Shown here one piece after another: positions 12,076 to 23,800 of a stretch of DNA of 64,000 nucleotides. The translations under genes were made by a program, and so were the position numbers. How positions within the stretch are numbered: position 1 is the first letter of the stretch; every line of letters begins with the position of its first letter. Origin of the DNA: Diospyros lotus. Taxonomy: Eukaryota; Streptophyta; Magnoliopsida; Ericales; Ebenaceae. The DNA is taken from NCBI RefSeq assembly GCF_014633365.1, contig NC_068352.1, positions 27,003,310 through 27,067,309 on the forward strand, written 5' to 3'. The notes below the pieces were generated by a model. That model had not been told where the DNA came from and ran no database searches. It worked only from the letters and a program-made list of their open reading frames with translations.

Positions 12076-12305
12076 GAGTCCGTTTGATAGAGGTAAAAAA
12101 TGAGGGTGGAATTCGAATTTCATTTAAATTTCAAGAAATTCTATCAAACAGCTTTTCAATTTCATGGAATTCAAATTCCATTTTAGTTCAAAAAATGAAA
12201 TTTATTTTTGAAATCAAGGAATTAGAATTCTGAGGGTTGGGGTGAGAATTGAAATTCCATGAAATTGAAATTCATTATTATTTTTCATCTCTATCAAACG
12301 CACCC
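12076..12305. mobile_element. Tourist-like MITE, unit 1 copy
   Basis: It is flanked by TAA at 12073-12075 and 12306-12308. The terminal inverted repeats are GAGTCCGTTTGATAGAGG and the complement of CTCTATCAAACGCACCC. The 230-bp interior is built from inverted GGAATTCGAATTTCAT-type words. A three-base TAA duplication marks PIF/Harbinger-type MITEs. A diverged copy occupies the same place in unit 2, so insertion preceded the tandem duplication. Confidence 0.8.
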
Positions 12306-12512
12306 TAATAGTAATATAGAAGAGAGACCGAAAGACATAAACTGTTACCCCCAATTCAACAGGGTGAGGTCACCCATGGCAGAAGAGTACATTGGCCGCA
12401 TTGATGGCCGGAAACCCGCCGCCGCCGACGTGAGGGAGAGAGCCCAATAGATAGGAGATAAACATTAGTAGTTGAAGAAATCTATCCCCTTTTCTTATCC
12501 ATAAAAATGGGC

Positions 12513-12520
12513 TATAAATA
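12513..12520 (+). promoter_or_regulatory. TATA box of upstream isocitrate lyase promoter copy
   Basis: TATAAATA is followed 109 bp later by exon 1 copy 1. The surrounding sequence is identical to that at 13661-13668, so the two promoters should have the same core activity. Confidence 0.7.
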
Positions 12521-12628
12521 AGGGGCCTATTGGCAGCTCCCTGCACTGAGCTTCTCATATATAGCTGTTGTGCAGACATATATATAGCTTATAAATTGTT
12601 TACACAACAGAACCAAGTGTTCCTGGCC

Positions 12629-12658
12629 ATGGCTGCATCTTTTTCTGTCCCTTCAATG
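12629..12658 (+). CDS. ICL: alternative first exon (copy 1) of isocitrate lyase
   Basis: This 30-nt exon encodes [10 protein letters not shown] and ends in the donor ATG|GTGAGA. It is identical to the downstream first exon at 13777-13806, as are the leader and splice donor. In phase it can join the main coding exon at 14572 through a 1.9 kb intron that skips the second copy, giving the same protein from a different start site. Whether it is transcribed cannot be told from sequence. It could equally be a redundant relic kept identical by gene conversion. Confidence 0.65.
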
Positions 12659-13222
12659 GTGAGACCCCAATTTCTTTCCCTAGCTAGCTCTCTCTGTACG
12701 TGCATTTAGAGAATAGCATAATCTCTATATCGCGTTATTAAATTGGTGTGGTGTCAAATATCGATTATCTCTTACCAAGCACATAAATTCTAAATATATG
12801 GCAATACATAATTTTTGTTATGTGTTTATATTCTATATGCATGGTGACACGTGACTTCCAAGTCATAGTTATATTAAATATTTCTTCACGTTTCTGTGTA
12901 CATTTTAATTGTCCTTTATTTATTTATTTATCAGTAACTATATTTGTTTAGCTAGTTATTATAGACCATGCTATTGGTACTCGTTAGGCTACATAATGCA
13001 TCATAAATGACAAAAATACTCCTCTTGCCTTATCACCCCTCATTGCTTTGGATAAAGAGTATTTTAGTCATGCGCTTCACCATCTCATCTCACCGCTTTG
13101 AGTGATGGGTATTTTAGATATTTTGCATTAAAAATTCATTTTTTTGTGTGACCCAATTCACGGGTAGTACCTTAAGTATTTGAAGTATTTTGAAGAAAAA
13201 AAGACAGGTAGTTGGACACTAA

Positions 13223-13454
13223 GAGTACGTTGGAGAGGAATGAAAAATGAGGGTGAAATTCGAATTCCATTTAAATTTTAAGAAATTCTATTAAACAATT
13301 TTTCAATTCTACGGAATTCGAATTTCATTTTAGTGCAAAAAATGAAGATTTTTTTTTGAAATCAAGGAATTAGAATTCTTAGGGTTGGGGTGAAAATTAA
13401 AATTCCATAGAATTGAAATTCTATTATCATTTTTCATTTTTATCAAACGCAACC
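13223..13454. mobile_element. Tourist-like MITE, unit 2 copy (decayed)
   Basis: This is the same element as at 12076-12305, again flanked by TAA (13220-13222 and 13455-13457), but with many substitutions. The left terminal repeat now reads GAGTACGTTGGAGAGG. It was carried here by the tandem duplication, not by a separate insertion. Confidence 0.75.
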
Positions 13455-13660
13455 TAATAGTAATATAAAAGAAAAACAGAAAAACAGAAGCTGTTACCCC
13501 AATTCAACAGGGTGAGGTCACCCAAAGCAGAAGAGTACATTGGCCGCATTGATGGCCGGAAACCCGCCGCCGCCGACGTGAGGGAGAGAGCCCAATAGAT
13601 AGGAGATAAACATTAGTAGTTGAAGAAATCTATCCCCTTTTCTTATCCATAAAAATGGGC

Positions 13661-13668
13661 TATAAATA
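13661..13668 (+). promoter_or_regulatory. TATA box of isocitrate lyase (proximal promoter)
   Basis: TATAAATA lies 116 bp before the ATG at 13777, with a predicted start near 13693. It sits in the identical core shared with the upstream copy. Confidence 0.75.
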
Positions 13669-13776
13669 AGGGGCCTATTGGCAGCTCCCTGCACTGAGCT
13701 TCTCATATATAGCTGTTGTGCAGACATATATATAGCTTATAAATTGTTTACACAACAGAACCAAGTGTTCCTGGCC

Positions 13777-16425
13777 ATGGCTGCATCTTTTTCTGTCCCT
13801 TCAATGGTGAGACCCCAATTTCTTTCCCTAGCTAGCTCTCTCTGTACGTGCATTTAGAGAATAGCATAATCTCTATATCGCGTTATTAAATTGGTGTGGT
13901 GTCAAATATCGATTATCTCTTACCAAGCACATAAATTCTAAATATATGGCAATACATAATTTTTGTTATGTGTTTATATTCTATATGCATGGTGACACGT
14001 GACTTGGAAGTCATAGTTACATTAAATATTTCTTCACGTTACTATGCAGATTTTAGTTGTTCTTTATTTATTCATTTATCAGTAACTATATATATTTAGC
14101 TAGTTATTATAGACTATGTTATTGGTACTTTTTGGGTTACATAATACATCATAAATGATAAAAATATTTCTCGCGTCCCCACTATCTTAGGTGAAGGGTA
14201 TTTTAGACATTTTAATTATATTACGTAACACAAGGTGTAAGTCATGATGAACAAATAGAATTTTCCCTTATTATATGCCTAAGTTTTTTTTATTTAAATT
14301 TGTTTGATATTTATCCATCTATCCAGTACAAATACCTGTATTGATATGCTTAACAGAAAAAGGGTCGAGAAGACAGATGAAATAGTAACGTTATAGTAAA
14401 TATAAAGTTAATACTAAATTTAAAAAATGTTTACTTTCTTATCCCTTTTAGCTGAAAAAAAAAAATTACGGTAGGAGGCAGTAGAATATATGTTGATGAG
14501 CAATACAACATAGAATGTAACAAAGATTTGTAGGTAGGCTAGCTCTTAAAGATTGGAGGTTGTGTGGACAGATTCTGGAGGAAGAAGGGAGGTTTGAAGC
14601 AGAGGTTGCAGAGGTGCAAGCCTGGTGGAACTCCGAGAGGTTCAAGCTCATCCGCCGGCCATATTCAGCCGGAGATGTGGTGGCTCTCCGCGGCAACCTC
14701 CGGCAAAGCTATGCCTCCAATGAGCTAGCTAAGAAGCTATGGAGGACTCTCAAGACACACCAAGCCAATGGCACTGCCTCTAGGACCTTTGGTGCTCTAG
14801 ACCCTGTCCAAGTCACCATGATGGCCAAGCACTTGGACACCATCTATGTCTCCGGCTGGCAGTGCTCTTCCACCCACACCACCACTAACGAGCCCGGCCC
14901 TGACCTCGCCGACTACCCTTATGACACCGTCCCAAACAAGGTCCAGCAACTCTTCTTCGCGCAGCAGTACCATGACAGGAAGCAGAGGGAGGATCGGATG
15001 AACATGGGTCGAGAAGAGAGGGCTCGAACCCCTTATGTCGACTACTTGAAGCCCATCATTGCTGATGGTGACTCTGGCTTTGGCGGTGCCACTGCCACGG
15101 TCAAGCTCTGCAAGCTGTTTGTGGAGCGCGGGGCTGCTGGAGTCCACATCGAGGACCAGTCCTCCATGACCAAGAAATGTGGCCACATGGCCGGGAAAGT
15201 CCTTGTCGCGGTCAGTGAACACATCAATAGGCTGGTGGCTGCTAGGCTGCAGTTTGATATCATGGGGGTTGAGACAGTCCTGGTGGCTAGAACTGATGCA
15301 GTTGCTGCCACTTTGATCCAAACCAATGTTGACACCAGGGATCACCAATTCATTTTAGGCTGCACTAATCCAAGCCTCAGGGGCAAGAGTTTAGCCACCA
15401 TTCTTAGTGAAGCAATGGCCGGTGGCAATGCAGGGGCCGAGCTTCAAGCCATTGAGGATGGTTGGTTGTCAACAGCGCGGCTGAAAACATTTTCAGACTG
15501 CGTTGTTGATGCCATCAAGAACTTGAACATTAGCCAGGCTGAGAAGAGGCAGCGACTGAGCGAGTGGACGACTCTTTCAAGCTTCGACAAGTGTCTATCC
15601 AATGAGCAGGGCAGGGAGATTGCTGAGAGACTAGGGGTTCACAATCTCTTCTGGGACTGGGATTTGCCGAGGACAAGAGAAGGGTTCTACAGGTTCAGAG
15701 GCTCAGTAGAGGCGGCCATTGTTCGGGGCTGGGCTTTTACTCCCCATGCCGACCTTATCTGGATGGAGACTTCAAGCGCTGACTTGGTTGAGTGCACCAA
15801 ATTTGCACAAGGGGTGAAGTCAATGCAGCCCGACATCATGTTGGCTTATAACCTGTCTCCATCCTTCAACTGGGATGCATCACAGATGAACGATGAACAG
15901 ATGAGGGATTTCATCCCCAAGATTGCCAAACTAGGCTACTGCTGGCAGTTCATTACCCTGGCTGGCTTCCATGCCGATGCCCTCATCACAGACACGTTCG
16001 CTAAGGACTTTGCAAGGAGGGGAATGCTGGCTTATGTGGAGAAAATTCAAAGAGAGGAGAAGAAGCATGGAGTTGACACACTTGCCCACCAGAAATGGTC
16101 CGGTGCCAATTACTATGACAGGGTCCTTAGAACTGTCCAGGGAGGCATCACCTCCACTGCAGCCATGGGAAAAGGCAAGTTATTAATTTCGGCAACTATG
16201 AACTGATTATCCAGTTGAATGCATTTCTAATTGCTCCTTTTCGCTAACTATGAACCCAATTATCAATCTGGGTTTAATTCATGAAGGTAGGTTAGTATAC
16301 TGAATAAAGTTGGAAATTGTTCTTGCTCAGGAGTGACTGAGGAACAGTTCAAGGAGACCTGGACTAGGCCAGGAGCCACGCATCTGGGCGATGGCACCGT
16401 TGTGATTGCCAAGTCAAGGATATAG
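13777..16425 (+). CDS. ICL: Isocitrate lyase, glyoxysomal
   Basis: Isocitrate lyase cleaves isocitrate to glyoxylate and succinate in the glyoxylate cycle, which turns seed oil into sugar. The exons are 13777-13806, 14572-16174 and 16331-16425 (1728 nt, 575 aa, normal plant length). The catalytic signature KKCGHM is present, as are [23 protein letters not shown] and [10 protein letters not shown]. The C-terminus is AKSRI, a PTS1-type peroxisomal signal in which the usual final Met or Leu is Ile. The last intron uses a GC donor, AAAG|GCAAGT, with acceptor TGCTCAG. Reading it as GT-AG instead brings an immediate stop. The main exon also stays open a few codons upstream of its acceptor (TTG at 14560), but family alignment places the start in exon 1. 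The promoter and exon 1 exist in two tandem copies. Confidence 0.95.
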
Positions 16426-16647
16426 GAGAGATATTCCGGACTGGCGCCGGAATTTTCTGTTGTTCTGAATCTGTGGATCGGAGCAAGTATAACAATAAAT
16501 ATGCTTCAGTAATGCTATTGGTGATTCTGGGCATTTTCTGGGCATTTTTGAGCCTAGAGATTCCAGGATAGTTATTGTGTAATAGCTCTCTGAAAACTTC
16601 ATCAAAGAACAAATCTTTTGGTATCTACTGTGTACTCAGTTTATGAA

Positions 16648-16653
16648 AATAAA
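16648..16653 (+). terminator. polyadenylation signal of isocitrate lyase
   Basis: AATAAA lies 223 bases after the stop codon, followed by a GT/T-rich stretch. This is a reasonable plant near-upstream element, though such signals are loose in plants. Confidence 0.45.
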
Positions 16654-16669
16654 CTGTATTGTGAAGACT

Positions 16670-18146
16670 TCATTATCTTTTTGACTTGGTTAAGGAGAGA
16701 AGGCACTTCCAAGATCAGCATAATCATCACACAGCTTCCAAAAGCATAATCAAAATCAGTTTTTCATTTTGTTTATTTTATTTGATTTTTAGGGTTTATC
16801 AAAAACACTAAATGAGAAATGAGATTATAGGCAGTGAGGTTACAGTGGCATTTATTAAGAACAAGATGTGAGAAACTAAATTAAGATGATCTAGACATAA
16901 GAGAAGAAGACATTACATTAGACATCAAACTGTAAGATAAGTGGATAAACAAGGAAAGAAATTTATCATAAAATAGGGAGAGAAATTTAGACAAGAACAC
17001 TTGTGCTCAATCTCTGTTCTCTTTCTTATGTTATTCCGCTTGTGTATTTTTGTTTAGTATTTGGTTTCACGAATTGTCGAATTTGGAAGTTGTTTAAGAA
17101 AAAACAAGCAGCCAGGAAACTGAACTGAAGCAACATAAATATATATATTTGTTGATGAAACACCCTCTAGTTGAATTTAACAATCCAACTTCCTAGCAAA
17201 CATCCACTTAAAAACATCCAAAGTCATGAATGAAGAAAGGCTCTAGCAAACCTGTCGTCTCTAGCGGTGTTCTAGGACTTATCAAATGTAGTGTATTTCT
17301 TCTGTAGTTTTATTTCCTTCTTTGCAGGCTGGTCGTGTCCTATGACTATGAGTTTCCTGCTTGTGTGTTTGTGCGGCTATGTCAGTTCAGCATTTTAATT
17401 GGTTATGGATGCTATTGTTTACTGTGATTGATACATGCCTCTTGAAATAATTTAGAATCCCAGACTCATGGCTGTTATGTATTAATTTTCCTTCTATCTT
17501 TTCAACGCCATCTCATAATAACCCTTTTGTTTCACCATGTGGGGTCCTAGCATTTTACTTATTTATGTAAGGCGCTTACAAGTGTTTCCGATCAAGTTTT
17601 TCTTACTCTTTCTCTCTTTACAGGAGCCTCTTTTGACTGGGGGGCGGGGGACATCTCATAACAATAAAAATCTACTTTGGAGCAGTCTAATAATTAACAA
17701 GGAAGATGTCGTTTGATATTCTTTCAAGAAACACTAACCTTTCAGGTTATCATAAACCTTTAAGATGACACTTGCTTAGACTTGCCAAGGCTGCTGGATT
17801 TACTCGAGTAAGAAAGAAGATGACAAGTGAATGCAATCACACTTGCAAATAGCACCAATCCAGGTATGAACATCTTTTTTGTGTTTGAATGAATGAATGA
17901 ATGAATCTTCATAAGCAAAGATTTATCCCACCTTCAAATCAACTTTCCTGTAATCATCTGGCAGACTCATGGTTGTCGAATCAAATATGCATGATGTGAA
18001 ACGGCTGAGAATGTACTTCGGCTGTTTTAAGACAATGAAAAAAATAGCTCTGGAACTGAAAATATTGAGTTTGCATCGCGATCGAGCAACAAAAACACCA
18101 ATTGTGAAGAAATGAAAGTCACTCCCGTCTTTCCCTCCTCTGCCGG
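16670..18146. other. convergent intergenic region, ICL to SYP132 distal exon
   Basis: No coding exon is recognised. The right part, perhaps from 17700 to 18146, is likely the 3' UTR of the distal syntaxin exon on the minus strand. A short tandem GAATGAAT run lies near 17887-17903. Confidence 0.45.
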
Positions 18147-18308
18147 TCACTTCTTCCACGGTTTCAGAACAGATAGTACGATAACGAGTGCAATAAGCAG
18201 GAGCAAGGTAATGGCGATCATCATGCATTTTCTTGATCTCTTTTGCAAGCTCTTGGCCGTCTGGAGGGCGTCTGTGCCCATGTGCACGTGTTCCACTGCG
18301 TTTGTTAC
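18147..18308 (-). CDS. distal alternative terminal exon of SYP132/SYP13II syntaxin
   Basis: Read on the minus strand, an acceptor CTTTTACAG precedes a phase-0 exon of 54 codons that ends in TGA. It begins VTNAVEHVHMGTDALQTAKS and continues with a basic LQKRSRK patch, a membrane segment of about 18 hydrophobic residues and a KPWKK tail. It is colinear with the proximal last exon ([20 protein letters not shown], then the anchor, ending HPWKSS) but clearly diverged in the SNARE tail, anchor and tip. Joined to exon 12 by a 2.8 kb intron it would give a 305-aa isoform. In Medicago and other mycorrhizal dicots the orthologous gene makes two isoforms by alternative terminal exons, and the non-standard one acts at the symbiotic interface membrane. 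Its position downstream of the normal end fits that arrangement. Expression is inferred. Confidence 0.85.
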   Translation of the reverse strand, partial: VTNAVEHVHMGTDALQTAKSLQKRSRKCMMIAITLLLLIALVIVLSVLKPWKK

Positions 18309-18310
18309 CT

Positions 18311-20803
18311 GTAAAAGAAGCCAAGAGCAGGTACTGGTTGGTGGTAATTGATCACTGAAATTCATCCTTTGCTAATGCTACTCACAACAATGTCAATGTC
18401 ATCTATTAATGTGAATCTGACTTTATACAAGTTAGGTACTTGCCAATGGAGATCATTGCCATTAACAAATAACAATGTTCTCATTCTTCATTCAGCTTCT
18501 CAACTTATCTGAACAAGATGGGGCTTATGGGGCATTTCATGGAGCTTGGACTTGTTTGTAACAACAATTACAAGTCTTAATTTTGCTAAATAGTGTGGAC
18601 TTTATGCATTTTTGTTGGAATGTGTGAGATTTTTCTAATATGATTTTTTGCAGTCCAATTCTAGGAATTATGGTGAAGAATTCTAGTGAATGTGTGTATG
18701 TTCTTAAATCTAGGAACGTTGTCTAAATATCCTTAAATTTAGAAATGTTGTCTAAGTAAAGAAATGTTTTAGTTATTGTGTTAGGTAGATCTTGTCAATC
18801 AGCTATCATATATAACAGTCTTTATTAATGAAAAATTTGAAAAAAAAAGTGTATTGAATTTTGTTATCTCAATATTTTTAAAATTTTTGTCTTTTGTAAG
18901 TTGTGCTTGTTGTGTGTGAGATAAGATTCTAACAATTTTAGTATCAAAAGAAAATAAATCATAAAAAAATTGCTCTCGCATAGTAATGTTGCATAAATCT
19001 AGCAATGGGAATTACTAAAGTTGGTCTTTTATCGATCATTATGTATTTGTTTTCTTTCTCTTTTACTTTTTATGTCTTGTTCTTTGTTCATTTATATCTT
19101 TCTCTCAACTCCCTTATAAATGAAGAAAAGGAAGAAATCAAAGATAAACATAGAAATTAGAAACTTGGTGATCGTATGGGTGCAAAGCCCTATTAAAGCC
19201 TGAACTATCTCTATTCTGCCCTAAGTGTGTTGGGCCACAGCCCAAGATAATGGTGGACTCAAAGGCGTTCGATTGTGTAGAGGGAGGATGCTTATCGGCC
19301 TAAACGGGAAATGGACAAATGGTGAGAAACAAAACCCATGAGTCATGACAATCAAAATAAGACCCACTCAAAATTCACTATAAAAATTACAAGCACTTAG
19401 CAAATAATAATTGATATGATAGCAGCCCAAATGCATGAAAAGACCACATTGCCCTTGAGTGTTGATGCAGGGGCATTGTAGTCTTTTTAAGTGTTCCGAT
19501 TTCCGTGAGTGTTAAATGGAAGGGTAATGTAGTCATTTAACGCATTTACCCCGCCTACCCGGTCAAAGACTCCGATTTCATTATCTTGCTATGGTAGAGA
19601 ATTGGGCCTCTTATAAAAAAAAATATTTAATTTGATACAACTATAACACCTCATGACGTCGAATTTATTTTTAGAATTTTGGGCTTTAAGAGATTTAAAA
19701 CATTTATTTTTTTTTTCAATTTTTGAATGCCTCTTATCATTTTCTAAAACAGAAGTATTTTGAAATTAATTTTTAAAAAATAGCTTGTTGCACCGTTGAG
19801 ATTATTTAACTTCAAACTCAAAAACAGAGACTTCAAAGCCTTACCGCTGTTCTGTTAGAAGAAACATTTTCAATTTAATTAAATAATAATAAATTTAATT
19901 TTAATATTAAAAAATATTTTCTAAAAGCAAATGAAGGTTTACTAAATCCTATTTGGGTTACTATTACATGTCTAGTAAATCAGTTTAAATATTATGTCAA
20001 AATACAGAAATAATGAAAAACAATAATTACTAAAAATACAAAAACCACAGACAAAATCACTCTTAGATTAATCGTATGGCATGGCGGGCCCAAAATATGG
20101 CAAATAGTGTGAGGCCAATGGCTATCATTTTTACAATTTTGCCCCCTTCGCGAAGGACCAAATGATAGAGACATGGAAATGGGAGAGGCAAGAAGACACT
20201 TTTACCCCTGCACCCCATCCCCAATTTCGACATCTCTATCATTATTTTTTTATATAAAAACTTATGGATGATGGGCTCACACTTTTGACCCATTTTCTGG
20301 CCGTCGTATCAGCATTCAATTTTGTCATAACAATAACCAATAAATAGTTTAAAATATAAATAAATATAAAGCTCAAAACATTTGATTCCGACCCTAAATT
20401 AAGGCACAAAGCTCCCCCCCTTTGCATCATCAGACTCGTAAATGTGAAATAACATATAAAAATGCCAGTAACAATGATTACATCAGACCAAATGTGTAGC
20501 AAATCAAGCACCCCATCCCCCCCCCCCCCCACCCCCCCAAAGGAAAAAAAAAGGCAAAACACCATATAATATCTTAGTCCCAATTTCTCAACACATCCCT
20601 GTTACCAAACTGAACTTTACACTAAAAATTAAAAAGGGGAAATTAAAAAAAAAAGGAAAAAAGAAGAATTGCAATGCACATAATAAGCACACCATGCAAA
20701 GGCTAAAACTAATGATGCTTTCTCAATCAACTTAAGACCATGAAAATGCCACATTGGCAACGCAGATGAGAGCAACCAGAGGTGAAAAAGACTAAGAGCA
20801 CCC
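18311..20803. other. spacer between proximal and distal SYP132 terminal exons
   Basis: This 2.5 kb would be 3' UTR and flank for the proximal isoform and intron for the distal one. It is AT-rich and shows no coding exon. A run of 14 C lies at 20517-20530, and there is a moderately complex repeat-like patch at 19170-19600. The minus-strand open frames at 20063-20583 are interrupted, low-complexity and unrecognised. Confidence 0.5.
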
Positions 20804-23800
20804 TTAGCTACTCTTCCAAGGATGGAGGACGCCTAAGACTATGACTGCTACTATTATTAAGAGAATTATAATGGCAATGCACATCCATTTTCTGGAATTC
20901 TTCTGAAGTTTCTTTGCAGTCTGAAGTGCAGTTGTACCTGATTGGACGTGGTCGACTGCACTCGAAACCTGACACAAGCCTTCAGTTAAGACGCATGCAG
21001 GCGACGCAAAACAGTAGTATCCTTTCACAACATCCATTAGCAGGGTAGGGAGAGAGTGGGTGGAGAAGCATACCTGGGTCTCAATGTTATCTAGTATGTC
21101 TCCCTGAGCCTCAACTAAGACCGCCATGTCAAGGTAAATCTGAAATGAAATATCTTGTTAAGCAGGTTGGTGGGTTTGGAGGGCGAAGGATGGGTTTTGG
21201 TTCGGGTATACCTGATGTAAGTCCAGAAGCTTTTTCTCTAATTCCTTCACGGCATCATGCCTCTCCTGAATTTCTTCCAGAGTGTTCATTACCTGCAACC
21301 ATGTCCGTGCATATTACAGGTAGACAAAAATGCCAAGTTCCTCCATGTCATTTTTTCTGGTATTGGAGTTTACTACTTTTAATCACTCTACATTCATCAA
21401 AACTCACAAGGCTATAAAATCCTATACATTATCGAGGACTCTAGAACATTACAATTAAAAAAGAAAAAAAGGTAAAGAGTTCTATTTCTGTTCAACCACT
21501 TGAATGTAGCAAGTATTCTAGATTTGAACTTTGTAAGTCAAACTGGTTAATGAATATATTCATGTTTCACAAATTTCCAGGTTTTTTGGTTGTTTTCCAC
21601 TCTGCTTACCTTGTCATTGTAATTGACTGTCACGAGTTCTTTTGTGTGGCAATTTGGGCTAGAAATGTTTGCATGTAACAAAATAAACCATCCTTCTCTT
21701 AAAAGAATATATTACTGGTACAAAACTAGGTGGTGGAAAGTGATGGATGCTTGCCATGAGGAAATCCTGTTATCTGAATCAAATTTACTGTAAGGGAGCA
21801 AATTCATGGTTCACTAATCATGTAAAAAGAGGAATATCTTGTCTAAACATGTTATTGTCATCCTATGTTGACTACCAGTTGATTTGAGTGGACTACAGCC
21901 TTCAACCTTCCAAGAGGTGAAGGTAAATCATTTGGCAATAGGCAAAAAAAAAAAAAGATCATGTTTTAACCATCATAAACAATAGGAGTAATGAAGAAAA
22001 ATTGCTTCTCCAGCCATTTGCTGGTCTCGCATAATAATGGCTACGTAAAGGCCACGCAACAAACATCCAATTGACATCTATCTCATGGGAAAAGTGGAAA
22101 ATGACCAATTATTTTTCTGGTGTAGAGCTTAGTTTAAATAATTAAATATAAAGAAAAATTACACTTGCTGGACCACCTAGAGATTTTTATCATGAATAAT
22201 ATTTAGATTAATACAGGCAGCTCGAGAGAAAACAAAATATGATAAGAAGTTAATTAATCAAAATGGAAAATCAAGAATCACTAATGCAGTGAAAACATAG
22301 ATTAATAAATCAAATGTTAAGGCAAAAATTCTACTTGATGGACAGAATAATTTTTATCCTGTGCAATTAAACGAGATGACAGGTTGAAAAAGAAAAAGAA
22401 AAAGAAAAAGAAGAGTGTGTGTGTTTGCGCGAAAGCATTGATAAGAGAATGTGTGCTTGCAAGTGTGCAAGAGTAAGTGTGCATGCAAACACAGAAAAAA
22501 AAAGGGATAGCCAAAGGTATATGGAGGTTTTATAAATCAAGTTGCTTGGAGAATCCATAAAGCTTCATGGAAAACAAAAGTAAACAACTTTAGCTTCTCA
22601 TAGACCTAAAACACATATATTTGGCTAATACATTGTACAAAGTTCAACTAATGAAGGTATCAGAATAGATCCAAAAATCAGATGAAGATAAAATGCAAAA
22701 TCTCTTCCCTGACATGAACTCAAATGTAAAAGTGTCCAGAGTCTTAAAACCCTTAAGAATGAGGAAATGGGAAACTAGGCTCTTTACTATTCTGTTCTTA
22801 TCCCACCCTGAGTGCATCTAACTGAAAAGGAATAACTTTTGGGATCTAATAGTTAGCGAAAGGACATACTTAAAACTCCTTGTCTTTTGCACATAGAAGG
22901 AAATAGTTCTGATTAGACGTGCCCACAGGAGAAAGCAAATGCAATATGAGAAATGCAGAACAAATCAAAGTACCTGTCCTCTTCCCATTTCTTGCATAGC
23001 TTTCTGAAAGATTTGTTCACTGTTTCCAGTTTCTATCAGGTTGTCAATCGTCTAACACAGATATCAAATTGCCAGTTAAAATAACATAAATAGTTCCATG
23101 TAAATATTGCAACCCTGGTACTAATTTCAGCATTTTGGCTCACCTCTTCATCTGGTCTGGTTCCCGTGACTGCTCTCAATCATGAAAATTTAACACACAG
23201 AATGGAAGATAATGAAAAAAAAAAAAACTAGATCAGCCAGCAATAAGCAAGAAAATGGCACACTGAAGCCATCAGTTTGAGTTTTAAATTTCTAATTTTT
23301 GTTAACATGCAGAGATCAATATTTATACCGGTTATGACCCTTCTCTCCACCACCTCACGATATTCATCTTGAATCCTCTGCCTAAGAGTCTGGTACAAGG
23401 AAATTTGATGAGTGTATGAAGAGAAACTGACGACAAAATGAACATTTATCCAAATATACCTGAAATTCAATCATTAGGTCCCTGAACTTTTTGGTCAAGG
23501 CACTGCAGTTGAAGAAAATAAATAAGATTCTAAAACAACAAAAGTTCAATAATCTGAGACTAGATCATATACTGCAGAAGAAACAAACTTTGTCATATTT
23601 GTCCTTGATCGATCAACAGCTGATCCCTTTCCACATCCAGGCTTCTGTCGATTGGCTAAATTCTAAGGGTGAAGAAGATGAAATCAGTATATGCTGTTAT
23701 ACCAGGGTAACTACAATCAGATGCGTTGATGGATAGGGAATGAATAATACATCTTTACTTATTGCTTCAAGTCTTGTTTTGACATTCCGTGCAATCTTTC

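Larger units (their letters stand above)
11990..13137 (+). repeat. tandem duplication of isocitrate lyase 5' region, unit 1
   Basis: This is the first of two head-to-tail units offset by 1148 bp. It contains a Tourist-like MITE, an upstream promoter, TATA box, leader, exon 1 and the start of intron 1 of isocitrate lyase. Between 12379 and 12857 it is identical to unit 2 over 479 bp as read by eye. Outside that core the two units differ by frequent substitutions and small indels. The borders are approximate. Confidence 0.9.
13138..14235 (+). repeat. tandem duplication of isocitrate lyase 5' region, unit 2
   Basis: The second unit lies immediately upstream of the isocitrate lyase coding body. 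It carries its own decayed MITE, the TATA box at 13661, exon 1 at 13777 and intron sequence matching unit 1. Homology fades near 14235. The identical core spans 13527-14005. Confidence 0.9.

Noticed and set aside
14560..14571. isocitrate lyase translation start at a non-ATG codon in the main exon
   Set aside because: The bases 14560-14571 are the end of intron 1 (acceptor GGACAG). The conserved start is the separate 30-nt exon.
14797..15348. 183-codon minus-strand open frame
   Set aside because: It lies wholly within the isocitrate lyase main exon on the other strand. It is a shadow of GC-richer coding sequence with no domain.
20242..20583. 113-codon minus-strand frame with Gly-rich and hydrophobic parts
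   Set aside because: It is driven by a C run and T-rich DNA between the two SYP132 terminal exons, with no homology recognised.
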